Below, piece by piece: positions 1 to 5,394 of a stretch of DNA of 13,909 nucleotides. Numbering within the stretch: the first letter of the stretch is position 1; every line of letters begins with the position of its first letter. This stretch comes from Spirochaeta sp. (GTDB taxonomy: Bacteria; Spirochaetota; Spirochaetia; Spirochaetales_E; Spirochaetaceae_B). The translations under genes were made by a program, and so were the position numbers. A model generated the notes under the pieces. It searched no databases. It worked only from the letters and a program-made list of their open reading frames with translations, and was not told where the DNA came from. The DNA is taken from NCBI GenBank assembly GCA_030590585.1, contig JAUUYD010000013.1, positions 1 through 13,909 on the forward strand, given 5' to 3'.

Positions 1-34
1 TCACCAAGGAACAAGGGCCTCTATTAGCGATGAT

Positions 35-409
35 TCACAGTTCAATCGTCAGCCATGAATCCCATTTTGATTCATACCACAGTTGAAAGTTCTGACGGTT
101 TAATGGTGATAACCAGGTATTGTTGAAAATCAGATAGTCACCATAGACGATTTCAGCCATGTCGGTTCGGAGATTAAATTCACTGCCCGGCTGGAATGAA
201 TAGATATAACCGGGCTGCAGAGTAACCGCTCCACCTTCGGCTTCCATGGTCCAGTCATCCCAGATTCGAAGGCGAATTGTCAGGCTTGCTTCGTTGTTGG
301 TAATCGTTACTGCCCGGACAGTGCCGACTTCTGAAACCGGGGTTGTATTGAACGATCCGGAGCAACTAATGAATAGTAGAAGGAAAAGAGCTGATAAAGA
401 CCGACCCAT
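35..409 (-). CDS. Small putative lipoprotein, function unknown
   Basis: A 124-residue protein of unknown function, probably anchored to a membrane by an N-terminal lipid. The first 16 residues form a lipoprotein signal: MGR, then a hydrophobic core ALFLLLFI, then Ser-Cys, with the lipidated Cys at 16. The ORF extends upstream to a TTG (436) and another ATG (427). The start at 409 was chosen because it places the basic residue and hydrophobic stretch right at the N-terminus, as type II signals require. None of the candidate starts has a good ribosome binding site. A TATAAT lies at 416-421 on the same strand, but no -35 box fits it. The mature part is polar and rich in aromatic residues (many W, Y, F) and looks beta-rich. 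It follows the DUF805 gene by about 150 bp. No family was recognised. Confidence 0.7.
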   Translation of the reverse strand: MGRSLSALFLLLFISCSGSFNTTPVSEVGTVRAVTITNNEASLTIRLRIWDDWTMEAEGGAVTLQPGYIYSFQPGSEFNLRTDMAEIVYGDYLIFNNTWLSPLNRQNFQLWYESKWDSWLTIEL

Positions 410-557
410 ATCAGCATTATATGTCATTTCAGACAATCAATCCGAGAAGATCCTGATTGATCAGATTCCTCCCTGATCCAGATAAATGGTCCGGATCTTC
501 ACGATATGTCCCTCTGATGGTAATGAGTACATTAATCAATAATAACCCCTTATCCGC

Positions 558-1022
558 TTATGGCCGCTTCTGCCCGCAAGTGGCACATTCGGTAACATCC
601 ACAGCATTCCGGGTGTTGCATTTTGAGCATTGCCAGGGTTCTGAGGGATGAGTTTTCGAAGAACCATTGGTCATGGATTCGGTAAATACCTCATGACCCT
701 GAAGTGTAGGATCGGGTCCGAAGCGGTTGGTTCCGGCTGTTCCTCTGACGAAGGCGAAGAAAGGTCCGACGATGGGAATAAAAAAGAACCATCCGGATCT
801 GTTCTGATCATGCATACGACGGATGGCTACGGCGTATATCGGGATGATGTAGACCAGGAGTAATAAGAAGAGAAGTCCGTAAGCCTCGGATTTCTCAAAG
901 AATCCATAATAAATGAGATTGAAGATGAGTCCATTGATGATGGTGAATGTGAAATATTCTTTCCGCCGGGCACGACCCTTGAATACAAAAGTCTTTTTCC
1001 AGGCTTGCAGGTAATGGCTCAT
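558..1022 (-). CDS. DUF805 membrane protein with C-terminal zinc ribbon
   Basis: A 154-residue integral membrane protein of the DUF805 family, whose function is not established. Family hallmarks are the N-terminal FKGRARRKEYF (14-24), RRMHDQNRSGW (68-78) and GTAGTNRFGPDP (94-105). Hydrophobic segments lie at about 26-41, 48-67 and 79-92. Beyond the usual end of the family is a short linker and a CxxC...CxxC zinc ribbon with Cys 132, 135, 146 and 149. Zinc-ribbon tails do occur on small bacterial membrane proteins, but in DUF805 this is an extension. The start is well supported: GGAGG lies 7 bp before the ATG. It sits between the small lipoprotein and higBA on the same strand, about 105 bp after higA, so it probably has its own promoter; an inverted repeat lies in that spacer. 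Confidence 0.88.
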   Translation of the reverse strand: MSHYLQAWKKTFVFKGRARRKEYFTFTIINGLIFNLIYYGFFEKSEAYGLLFLLLLVYIIPIYAVAIRRMHDQNRSGWFFFIPIVGPFFAFVRGTAGTNRFGPDPTLQGHEVFTESMTNGSSKTHPSEPWQCSKCNTRNAVDVTECATCGQKRP

Positions 1023-1043
1023 AATAGATCCTCCTTTTTTGAT

Positions 1044-1071
1044 TATCCCTTGGATGCATTCCGGCGGGATA
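1044..1071. promoter_or_regulatory. Inverted repeat TATCCC-N16-GGGATA before the DUF805 gene
   Basis: Two perfect 6-bp arms (1044-1049 and 1066-1071) are separated by 16 bp, so matching positions are 22 bp apart, about two helical turns. On the minus strand GATAAT (part of GGGATAATC) could be a -10 box, but no -35 hexamer fits at 16-18 bp. A run of T precedes the element on the plus strand and does not follow it on the minus strand, so this is not a terminator for higA. A regulator site is possible. Short repeats of this length also arise by chance. Confidence 0.25.
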
Positions 1072-1127
1072 TAGTTAATTTTACTAGAGAGCTCCCGGCT
1101 TGGAGGATTGCTTGAAGGTTGTCCAGC

Positions 1128-2237
1128 TTATCCCTTGATGACTCTTTTCGGAATCTTCTCGAATGCCGAGGATTTGTACCGATTCAAGGGCGTACGGTAT
1201 GTTACAAGCTTATTAAACTGAAGAATCCCGAGTACGAGGGAGGGTTCCAGGTTGTTTTTAACGGTCAATTCCATGAGGCGATCTTTAGTAAAGTGGTTTT
1301 GATACGGCCTTGCATCATTCAGGAGTTTCTCGATTCCCATTATTTCCCGGCAGAACTTATCAGCTTCAGTTTCTTTCACATCCCCGGAGGCATCCTCATC
1401 GAGATTGTCGAGGAAGCAGTCGGTATCTTCTATCAGGTGCAGTAGGACATGTGCAATTTCATGGGTGACGGTCCACCAGAAACTGTCGATATTCTTGTGC
1501 CGCCCGGTATATATGATTACCGGATTTCCGTTGTTAAGGAAAGAAGCACCGTCGAGATATGTTTTTTCCAGATGGGAGAGAACAAAGAACTTCACTCCTG
1601 CTGATTGCATTCTGTCAATGAAGATGCGAATACCCTCTGCCTCTCTTGTTAAGTCCGGTATGTCCCGAGCAAGGTTTTGCAGCTTATCCCTATCAAAAGG
1701 GCTTACTGTAATTTTTTCGGCTTCGATTTGGGCTTTTCTCAACCAGGTTTGGCTGTAGTATCGGGTGAGCTCTTCGTCCGTTCCAGTTCTACGTGGGTAA
1801 AATGGCGCGGTCTGTTCGGCATACATGGAAAAATCAGGAGTTTCTTTGGCCCAGAAGTCCCGGAAGGCCTTCATTTGAGAGGTCGCTGAGCGTTCATAGT
1901 CAACCCAGCCTTTCCTTTTCAGGTCTGCCAGAGGCATGTATTTTCTGATTTGTGCCTTGGTTTCCGTCTCCTTTTCACGAGTATCTGATACTTTGAGTCT
2001 GAGACGGTAATTCTGCTCCAGGTTCATCCAGAATTCCGGAGAGGTATCGAAGGCTTTTCCAAGGAGGATAGCGGTATCGACTGTTATGGCCTGCTTGTTA
2101 TTGATAATCTGACTGATGGATTTTGGAGACATGTCCAATATGTCCGCCAGGTCTTCCTGGTTCCATCCCATGGCGGTCATTGCTTTCCGGACAATACGGC
2201 CGGGACCGATGTTAAGGAATGGTTTCGGTTTAATCAT
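1128..2237 (-). CDS. higA: HigA-type antitoxin fused to ImmA/IrrE-like metallopeptidase domain
   Basis: A 369-residue two-domain protein predicted to neutralise the HigB toxin encoded just upstream and to repress the operon. Residues about 10-80 are an XRE-type helix-turn-helix of the HigA kind (NQEDLADILDMSPKSISQII, then the HigA-typical DTSPEFWMNLEQNYRL). Residues about 200-300 carry a zinc-peptidase motif HEIAH (259-263) with a later acidic ligand candidate E291 in ETEADKF, as in ImmA/IrrE proteins, which cleave regulators. The reading frame opens at an ATG at 2252, but 2237 was chosen because an excellent ribosome binding site (GGAGGTGG) lies 5 bp before it, inside the longer version. higB stops 1 bp before this ATG (TGATATG), so the genes are translationally coupled. 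Whether the peptidase degrades this antitoxin, another repressor, or nothing is unknown. Confidence 0.9.
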   Translation of the reverse strand: MIKPKPFLNIGPGRIVRKAMTAMGWNQEDLADILDMSPKSISQIINNKQAITVDTAILLGKAFDTSPEFWMNLEQNYRLRLKVSDTREKETETKAQIRKYMPLADLKRKGWVDYERSATSQMKAFRDFWAKETPDFSMYAEQTAPFYPRRTGTDEELTRYYSQTWLRKAQIEAEKITVSPFDRDKLQNLARDIPDLTREAEGIRIFIDRMQSAGVKFFVLSHLEKTYLDGASFLNNGNPVIIYTGRHKNIDSFWWTVTHEIAHVLLHLIEDTDCFLDNLDEDASGDVKETEADKFCREIMGIEKLLNDARPYQNHFTKDRLMELTVKNNLEPSLVLGILQFNKLVTYRTPLNRYKSSAFEKIPKRVIKG

Positions 2238-2238
2238 A

Positions 2239-2553
2239 TCAACCACCTCCATAGTGATTACTCAATTCTTCAAGTCCGATAATTCCAATTGTGTGTTGGT
2301 TATTCGTCCAATCGATGGACATCTCGAGCCGGTACTTCCGGCTGAGCCGGACTGAATATCGATTCTGGTATCCTCGGAGTTTTTCAAAGTTAAAACCCGG
2401 GAATTTCCAGAGATCATGAATGTCTTTTGCGGCTTCGAGAATGTCGACCGCCTCGATGAACTCTTCGATAATTCGAGGTTCCAGTTTGTATTTTTTGCTT
2501 GATCCTGTTTCATATAATCTGAGGAGTTTGGAATTTTTGAAGACTATTACCAA
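2239..2553 (-). CDS. higB: HigB-type RelE/ParE-superfamily toxin
   Basis: A 104-residue toxin of the HigB branch of the RelE/ParE superfamily. Known members cleave mRNA on the ribosome. Visible signatures are the N-terminal VFKNSKLLRLYETG, the central WKFPGFNFEKLRGYQNRYSVRL, the basic strand SRKYRLEMSIDW, and the C-terminal ELSNHYGGG typical of HigB. Length is normal. The start is a TTG: a TGA lies in frame four codons upstream and no in-frame ATG occurs before residue 78, so no alternative is credible. Only a weak GAGG precedes it. Toxin-first order, with the antitoxin starting 1 bp after the stop, is typical of higBA. Its promoter and twin palindromes lie directly upstream. Confidence 0.9.
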   Translation of the reverse strand: MVIVFKNSKLLRLYETGSSKKYKLEPRIIEEFIEAVDILEAAKDIHDLWKFPGFNFEKLRGYQNRYSVRLSRKYRLEMSIDWTNNQHTIGIIGLEELSNHYGGG

Positions 2554-2581
2554 TGAATCGCCTCATGATGAGTCTGGGGAT

Positions 2582-2596
2582 TTACCTCAGAGGTAA
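2582..2596. promoter_or_regulatory. higBA operator 1 (palindrome)
   Basis: TTACCTCAGAGGTAA is a perfect palindrome of 7-bp arms around one central base. It abuts and overlaps by one base the -10 box of the higBA promoter and covers the expected transcription start, so a bound repressor would block initiation. An identical copy lies exactly 50 bp away. The HigA protein with its N-terminal helix-turn-helix is the obvious candidate ligand (inference). Confidence 0.78.
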
Positions 2597-2624
2597 TAAT
2601 AGTGTGGATGGAGAGCTATGTCAA
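2596..2624 (-). promoter_or_regulatory. higBA sigma-70 promoter
   Basis: On the minus strand a perfect -35 box TTGACA (2624-2619) is followed by a 17-bp spacer and a -10 box TATTAT (2601-2596). Transcription would start near 2589, about 36 nt before the higB TTG. It is the strongest promoter match in the window and lies between the two identical palindromes. Confidence 0.8.
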
Positions 2625-2631
2625 TGAACAT

Positions 2632-2646
2632 TTACCTCAGAGGTAA
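2632..2646. promoter_or_regulatory. higBA operator 2 (palindrome)
   Basis: A second exact copy of TTACCTCAGAGGTAA lies 7 bp upstream of the -35 box. The identity extends to 19 bp (2580-2598 versus 2630-2648). The centre-to-centre spacing of 50 bp is close to five helical turns, which would let two repressor dimers bind near the same face of the DNA and bracket RNA polymerase. Confidence 0.75.
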
Positions 2647-2649
2647 TAT

Positions 2650-2841
2650 TTCGTTGGAGGAGTTGAAGCTCCCGGATGAATATGCAGCTTCGTTATGATT
2701 CCCAAACGAACGAGTGGAGTGAACTTGTTCATTCTGACGGGATCGTTCCTCGGCTCTCGCCTCCGGTACGACCCTTGATCCGAATGAGAGCCGGGAAAGC
2801 ATGGTGTAATCCCGCGGCTCTGCCCCGGGGTATGATACCAT
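2650..2841. repeat. Structured non-coding stretch, possible dispersed intergenic repeat
   Basis: About 190 bp without a credible gene but full of short inverted repeats: GAAGCT/AGCTTC (2665-2670 and 2686-2691), GAAC-TT-GTTC (2721-2730), CGGCTCTC/GAGAGCCG (2751-2758 and 2786-2793), CCCCGGGG (2823-2830) and GGTAT-G-ATACC (2829-2839). The motif CGGCTCT recurs at 2815. It is richer in G+C than the flanking TA genes and lies between the Phd-ParE pair and the higBA control region. Two overlapping minus-strand reading frames cover it but have no start signals or family resemblance. It could be a dispersed repeat, an RNA with structure, or a recombination-site remnant. The sequence alone does not decide. 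Confidence 0.4.
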
Positions 2842-3171
2842 TCATTCCTCAATATTCTCCAGAAAACCGGAGTTCACAAGTTTTTTCATAAGGGCATAGA
2901 TGTCTTTCTTGTCGCCCTCTTTTCGGATTCCAACAGCGATGATAAGAACGATGATTTCCCGGTTCTTAACGATATAGACAATACGATAGCGTTGGCCGGC
3001 GGCTCGTATGGAGCGAAATCCTGCAAGGGAACCCTGGAGGGCTTTACCTCGTTTTTCCGGTTCTATGCGCAAGTCATCTATTTTTGCGGCAACCTGCCTG
3101 CGGGTACGTGAATCAAGATTTTTTAGCTGCCATATTGCCTGCGGGGTAATCCTGATATTATGCAAGCTCAA
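2842..3171 (-). CDS. ParE/RelE-family toxin
   Basis: A 109-residue toxin of the RelE/ParE superfamily, paired with the Phd-like antitoxin immediately upstream. The N-terminal helices (AIWQLKNLDSRTRRQVAAKI) are followed by the family core GFRSIRAAGQRYRIVYIV (about 51-68) and the C-terminal strand and tail IIAVGIRKEGDKKDIY (about 76-91). It has a longer C-terminal helix than most members. RelE relatives cut ribosome-bound mRNA and ParE relatives poison gyrase; sequence alone does not tell which. The start is TTG: a TGA lies four codons upstream in frame and no ATG intervenes. The start overlaps the end of the antitoxin gene by 14 bp, with only a weak AGGA before it, so toxin translation should depend on coupling. 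Confidence 0.88.
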   Translation of the reverse strand: MSLHNIRITPQAIWQLKNLDSRTRRQVAAKIDDLRIEPEKRGKALQGSLAGFRSIRAAGQRYRIVYIVKNREIIVLIIAVGIRKEGDKKDIYALMKKLVNSGFLENIEE

Positions 3172-3427
3172 GTTCTTCCTTCACAGCGTTCCAGTCCTCA
3201 GTCTTACCGGATTTGTATTCCTCTACACTCAGCTTCAAGGCGTTCATCATGTCTGGATCGGACATGATTTCCAGGGTTTCTGTGATGGCTTCATATGTTT
3301 TCCATGGAAGGATAGCCAAAACCTCCTTGCCGCGATTGGTTACGGATATGGTGTCCTCCTTGTCCAGGGACAGGGAAAGGTTGTTGATCTCTTTTCGGGC
3401 TTCAGTGATTGGCATTTGCTTAATCAT
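3158..3427 (-). CDS. Phd/YefM-family antitoxin
   Basis: An 89-residue antitoxin of the Phd/YefM family, predicted to bind and neutralise the downstream ParE/RelE toxin and to repress its own promoter as a dimer. The N-terminal DNA-binding fold is visible in MPITEARKEINNL (5-17), followed by ISVTNRGKEVLAILPWKTYEAI (27-48). The C-terminal acidic helix (about 65-89, SVEEYKSGKTEDWNAVKEEL) would wrap the toxin. The ATG is well supported: AGGAG lies 6 bp upstream. Antitoxin-first order with a 14-bp overlap into the toxin gene is the normal layout for this family. Confidence 0.9.
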   Translation of the reverse strand: MIKQMPITEARKEINNLSLSLDKEDTISVTNRGKEVLAILPWKTYEAITETLEIMSDPDMMNALKLSVEEYKSGKTEDWNAVKEELELA

Positions 3428-3438
3428 TATTTGCTCCT

Positions 3439-3466
3439 GTACTTATTATTGTACATCAAAAGGTAC
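3439..3466. promoter_or_regulatory. Three GTAC half-sites at 12-bp pitch (candidate Phd operator)
   Basis: GTAC occurs at 3439-3442, 3451-3454 and 3463-3466, exactly 12 bp apart, with A/T-rich 8-bp spacers. GTAC is self-complementary, so each is a symmetric core. The outer context is partly shared (TGTAC twice, GTACA twice on the plus strand). The array covers the promoter spacer, the -10 box and the start site, as expected for an autorepressed TA operon. Binding by the Phd-like protein is an inference. Confidence 0.5.
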
Positions 3467-3476
3467 AGTATTTCAA
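3448..3476 (-). promoter_or_regulatory. Promoter of the Phd-ParE operon
   Basis: On the minus strand TTGAAA (3476-3471), a 17-bp spacer and TACAAT (3453-3448) form a good sigma-70-type promoter. The start would be near 3441, leaving a leader of about 14 nt that contains the AGGAG site before the antitoxin ATG at 3427. Confidence 0.7.
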
Positions 3477-3525
3477 TTATCAGAAATGAAATTAGCGGCA
3501 GAGGTTTTAGCATCAGGTCTGGTAA

Positions 3526-3749
3526 CCGATAGAAGCTCTTGAAGCGTCTGTTGAACGGGAAGATATTTCGGGAGTTGATGTTCTCGAATTCCTGATGGAA
3601 CAGCATGGTTATAAGTTTAAGGACATGGAGGATGTTGCCCCGATGTCGGTTATCAGCAATATCCGAACGGGTAAGCGCGACCTGAACAAGGGTCAGATTG
3701 ACCGCCTTGCCAGGAAATCGCCCCTGATGATCTGGAGCTGTTGGCTTAG
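3526..3749 (+). pseudogene. Remnant of a HigA-like (C-terminal HTH) antitoxin, truncated and frameshifted
   Basis: A plus-strand frame open from 3526 reads into VDVLEFLMEQHGYKFKDM and then SVISNIRTGKRDLNKGQI. This matches the helix-turn-helix half of the HigA group in which the HTH follows a short helical N-terminus (compare the family pattern LMEQHGL-Q-DL...VS-IL-GKR-L---QI--LA-RF). A TAA at 3523 cuts off the rest of the N-terminal half, and no start codon with a ribosome site precedes it. After ALARK-type residues the frame drifts at about 3717. Moving one base gives APDDLELLA and a TAG at 3747-3749, a normal family ending, so one base has probably been lost or gained there. It is the only plus-strand coding trace in the island and converges on hipA, whose stop codon (3746-3748) overlaps its end. 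No toxin partner remains. Confidence 0.65.
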
Positions 3750-4987
3750 AGGGACTTCGGCCGGCAGGAGCTCAGCAACGTGGTGATTCGCCGTAAGCGG
3801 GTATTGACGATTTTGACGACTCGCCGGATGGGCTCTTCGGCTTTTTTTCCCCATTCAGTAACAGCCGAATGAGCGGCATCTTCCAGGGTATTTTTTATCG
3901 TTGAGTTAATCTTTTCAATATCCCGAAAGATCATCCGGGGATGAACTTTACAGGTTTTGGCCATAGCAGACCAGTCCTTACGATTTATCTGCCCCGGGTT
4001 GTCCTGATTTCCTACCCGCATAGCGAGTAGCGGCGTGATGCCTTCATACGCGGCTGTACACACCAGATCGTAGAAGGGTGCCATATGCCCTTTGGGACTG
4101 TCGAGAAGGCGGGCTATATTCTTGGCATGCCCGTCGGCATTCCCTGATAAAACGTTGAAAATCTGCCAGCGGACCAGAAGCCGGAGATCGATGGCCGGCC
4201 GGGTATGATGACGGCGGATGAGATCGGCACAATCGGCGAGAGACGGACCTCCCTCGGACTGGTATTTGTTATATGATGAGAGACCCAGGGCCTGGCAGAA
4301 ATCTTCCTGATGAATCCGCCGTATCTCCTTGTTATCGGTAATTCGATCATAAAGGGGTGTTATAAGCCAGTCACCAAATGGACTGGCATCTATCACCGGA
4401 AGTCCACAGAGACCTGCGAGACGGATGGTAAAGGCCTCGTTGTATGCCAGACCGGGAAACCCCTCACCCGGGAATTTTATGATGTGGGTGCTTGGAGCTC
4501 CCCCGACGGGAAGGAATATCCTCTCTCCGTCCCATTTTACCGTCCACTTATCCTGAGCACCGGCCAGAGAAAGCCGGATGAGCCCCATTCCTGCTCTGCT
4601 TTTTGACAGCTGTTTCAGGTTTTCTGACGACACTGCCAGGTATCCGTCTTCTTCTCTTTTTTCCTGACCCTCCGGGATTATCCGGATTGCCCCTGCACAA
4701 TCGCCTCCGATACGTTCCAGGAACGCTGCATCATTATCGATACTGATGCCCAGACTCCGGCCAAGGGACTCTCGTGCCGGTCCCTCCGGCAGGAGGTTGG
4801 CAAACCATTGATGGTCTTCCCGGCCCCGGGTCCAGTCTCCACTGAGTGGGAGGCTGACGGAAAGTGGGAAACTTTCTGCTGAGTAACGCCATGTATCGTT
4901 ATACTCAAATGACATTCTTCCATCATCATCAGTGATAATGCGGCCGGCAATTTTATCCCGGTAATGAACTTCCAGTGGGATACTCAC
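3746..4987 (-). CDS. hipA: HipA-family serine/threonine kinase toxin
   Basis: A 413-residue HipA-type kinase toxin. E. coli HipA phosphorylates glutamyl-tRNA synthetase; the target here is unknown. The N-terminal subdomain (about 1-110) contains the family motif WFANLLPEGPARESL (61-75). The glycine-rich loop is SLAGAQDKW with S140, the expected autophosphorylation site, and HIIKFP supplies the ATP-binding K171. The catalytic segment is GNADGHAKN with D285, N290 as second metal ligand candidate, and FYDLV with D307. All key residues are present, so the toxin looks active. It starts at a GTG that overlaps the hipB stop (GTGA), with GGGAG about 7 bp upstream. The length is close to that of full-length HipA, and both lobes are present in one gene, unlike split HipS/HipT systems. 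Confidence 0.93.
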   Translation of the reverse strand: MSIPLEVHYRDKIAGRIITDDDGRMSFEYNDTWRYSAESFPLSVSLPLSGDWTRGREDHQWFANLLPEGPARESLGRSLGISIDNDAAFLERIGGDCAGAIRIIPEGQEKREEDGYLAVSSENLKQLSKSRAGMGLIRLSLAGAQDKWTVKWDGERIFLPVGGAPSTHIIKFPGEGFPGLAYNEAFTIRLAGLCGLPVIDASPFGDWLITPLYDRITDNKEIRRIHQEDFCQALGLSSYNKYQSEGGPSLADCADLIRRHHTRPAIDLRLLVRWQIFNVLSGNADGHAKNIARLLDSPKGHMAPFYDLVCTAAYEGITPLLAMRVGNQDNPGQINRKDWSAMAKTCKVHPRMIFRDIEKINSTIKNTLEDAAHSAVTEWGKKAEEPIRRVVKIVNTRLRRITTLLSSCRPKSL

Positions 4988-5214
4988 GATTCATCTCCCG
5001 GGAAACGGGGATGAAGTGAAATTCCCAGAATCTGAAGTACTGAAAAAACTTTTCCGATTTCGCAGCTGTTTTTACCTCGTTCCAGGCTTCCCAGAAATCT
5101 CACACTCACTCCGGCGGTGTCCGCCAGATCCTGTTGAGTGAGCTGCTGCTCCCGGCGTTCCTGCCTGATTATCTCACCGAGAAGGCCTGTATTGTTAATT
5201 ACTGCTCTTTCCAT
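4984..5214 (-). CDS. hipB: HipB-type HTH antitoxin
   Basis: A 76-residue XRE-family DNA-binding protein, predicted to repress the operon and hold HipA inactive. Residues 11-66 form the helix-turn-helix domain: LGEIIRQERREQQLTQQDLA, then VSVRFLGSLERGKNS, then IGKVFSVLQILGISL. The pattern is the HipB/y4mF type. The frame extends to a TTG at 5271, but the ATG at 5214 is preferred because GGAGG lies 4 bp before it and the protein then has normal family length. It overlaps hipA by 4 bp (GTGA), so the two are co-translated. Confidence 0.9.
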   Translation of the reverse strand: MERAVINNTGLLGEIIRQERREQQLTQQDLADTAGVSVRFLGSLERGKNSCEIGKVFSVLQILGISLHPRFPGDES

Positions 5215-5224
5215 GGAACCTCCA

Positions 5225-5343
5225 ATCGGTGCGTACGAGCATATTATCGGTGATTCCCCGGGTAAAATCAAGTAAACGGCATGAACGCACCTAAAATAGA
5301 TATTTCATCGGATAAAGCAGGAAATCTGCGCGTTCGTACCGAT
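5225..5343. promoter_or_regulatory. Long-spaced inverted repeat around the hipBA promoter
   Basis: The arms are 5225-5239 (ATCGGTGCGTACGAG) and 5329-5343 (reverse complement ATCGGTACGAACGCG), matching at 12 of 15 positions and about 104 bp apart. The first arm covers the predicted hipBA start region; the second lies about 58 bp upstream of the -35 box, near the end of the helicase gene. HipB proteins are known to bind several palindromic sites in their promoter and bend DNA. These arms may be such sites, but neither looks like the E. coli consensus. Confidence 0.3.
5243..5271 (-). promoter_or_regulatory. Promoter of hipBA
   Basis: On the minus strand TTGATT (5271-5266), a 17-bp spacer and GATAAT (5248-5243) form a plausible sigma-70-type promoter. 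Initiation would occur near 5236, about 22 nt before the hipB ATG, leaving room for its GGAGG site. The spacer contains CCCGGG. Confidence 0.55.
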
Positions 5344-5394
5344 AGAGCTGTGGAATGCGATCGATTCCCAAGCGCAATGTACCGGTCTTGTATC

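Noticed and set aside
416..444. Promoter for the small lipoprotein at the left end
   Set aside because: TATAAT is perfect, but no -35 hexamer is found at 16-18 bp, and the start of transcription would fall on the chosen ATG. Not reported as a feature.
1044..1071. Rho-independent terminator after higA
   Set aside because: The arms are only 6 bp with a 16-nt loop, and the T tract is on the wrong side for minus-strand transcription.
2650..2841. Integron attC recombination site
   Set aside because: I looked for paired core sites of the RYYYAAC/GTTRRRY type at the ends on both strands and found no matching pair, and no integrase is present. Kept only as a structured repeat.
2632..2852. Two overlapping minus-strand frames of about 70 codons
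   Set aside because: They have no start signals, their composition looks like a translated repeat (many R, S, E), and they run through the higBA palindrome. They are better explained by the structured non-coding element.
5350..5369. Near-palindrome GGAATGCGATCGATTCC after the helicase gene
   Set aside because: It is only 5-bp arms around CGATCG, with no T tract, so it is neither a convincing terminator nor a clear operator.
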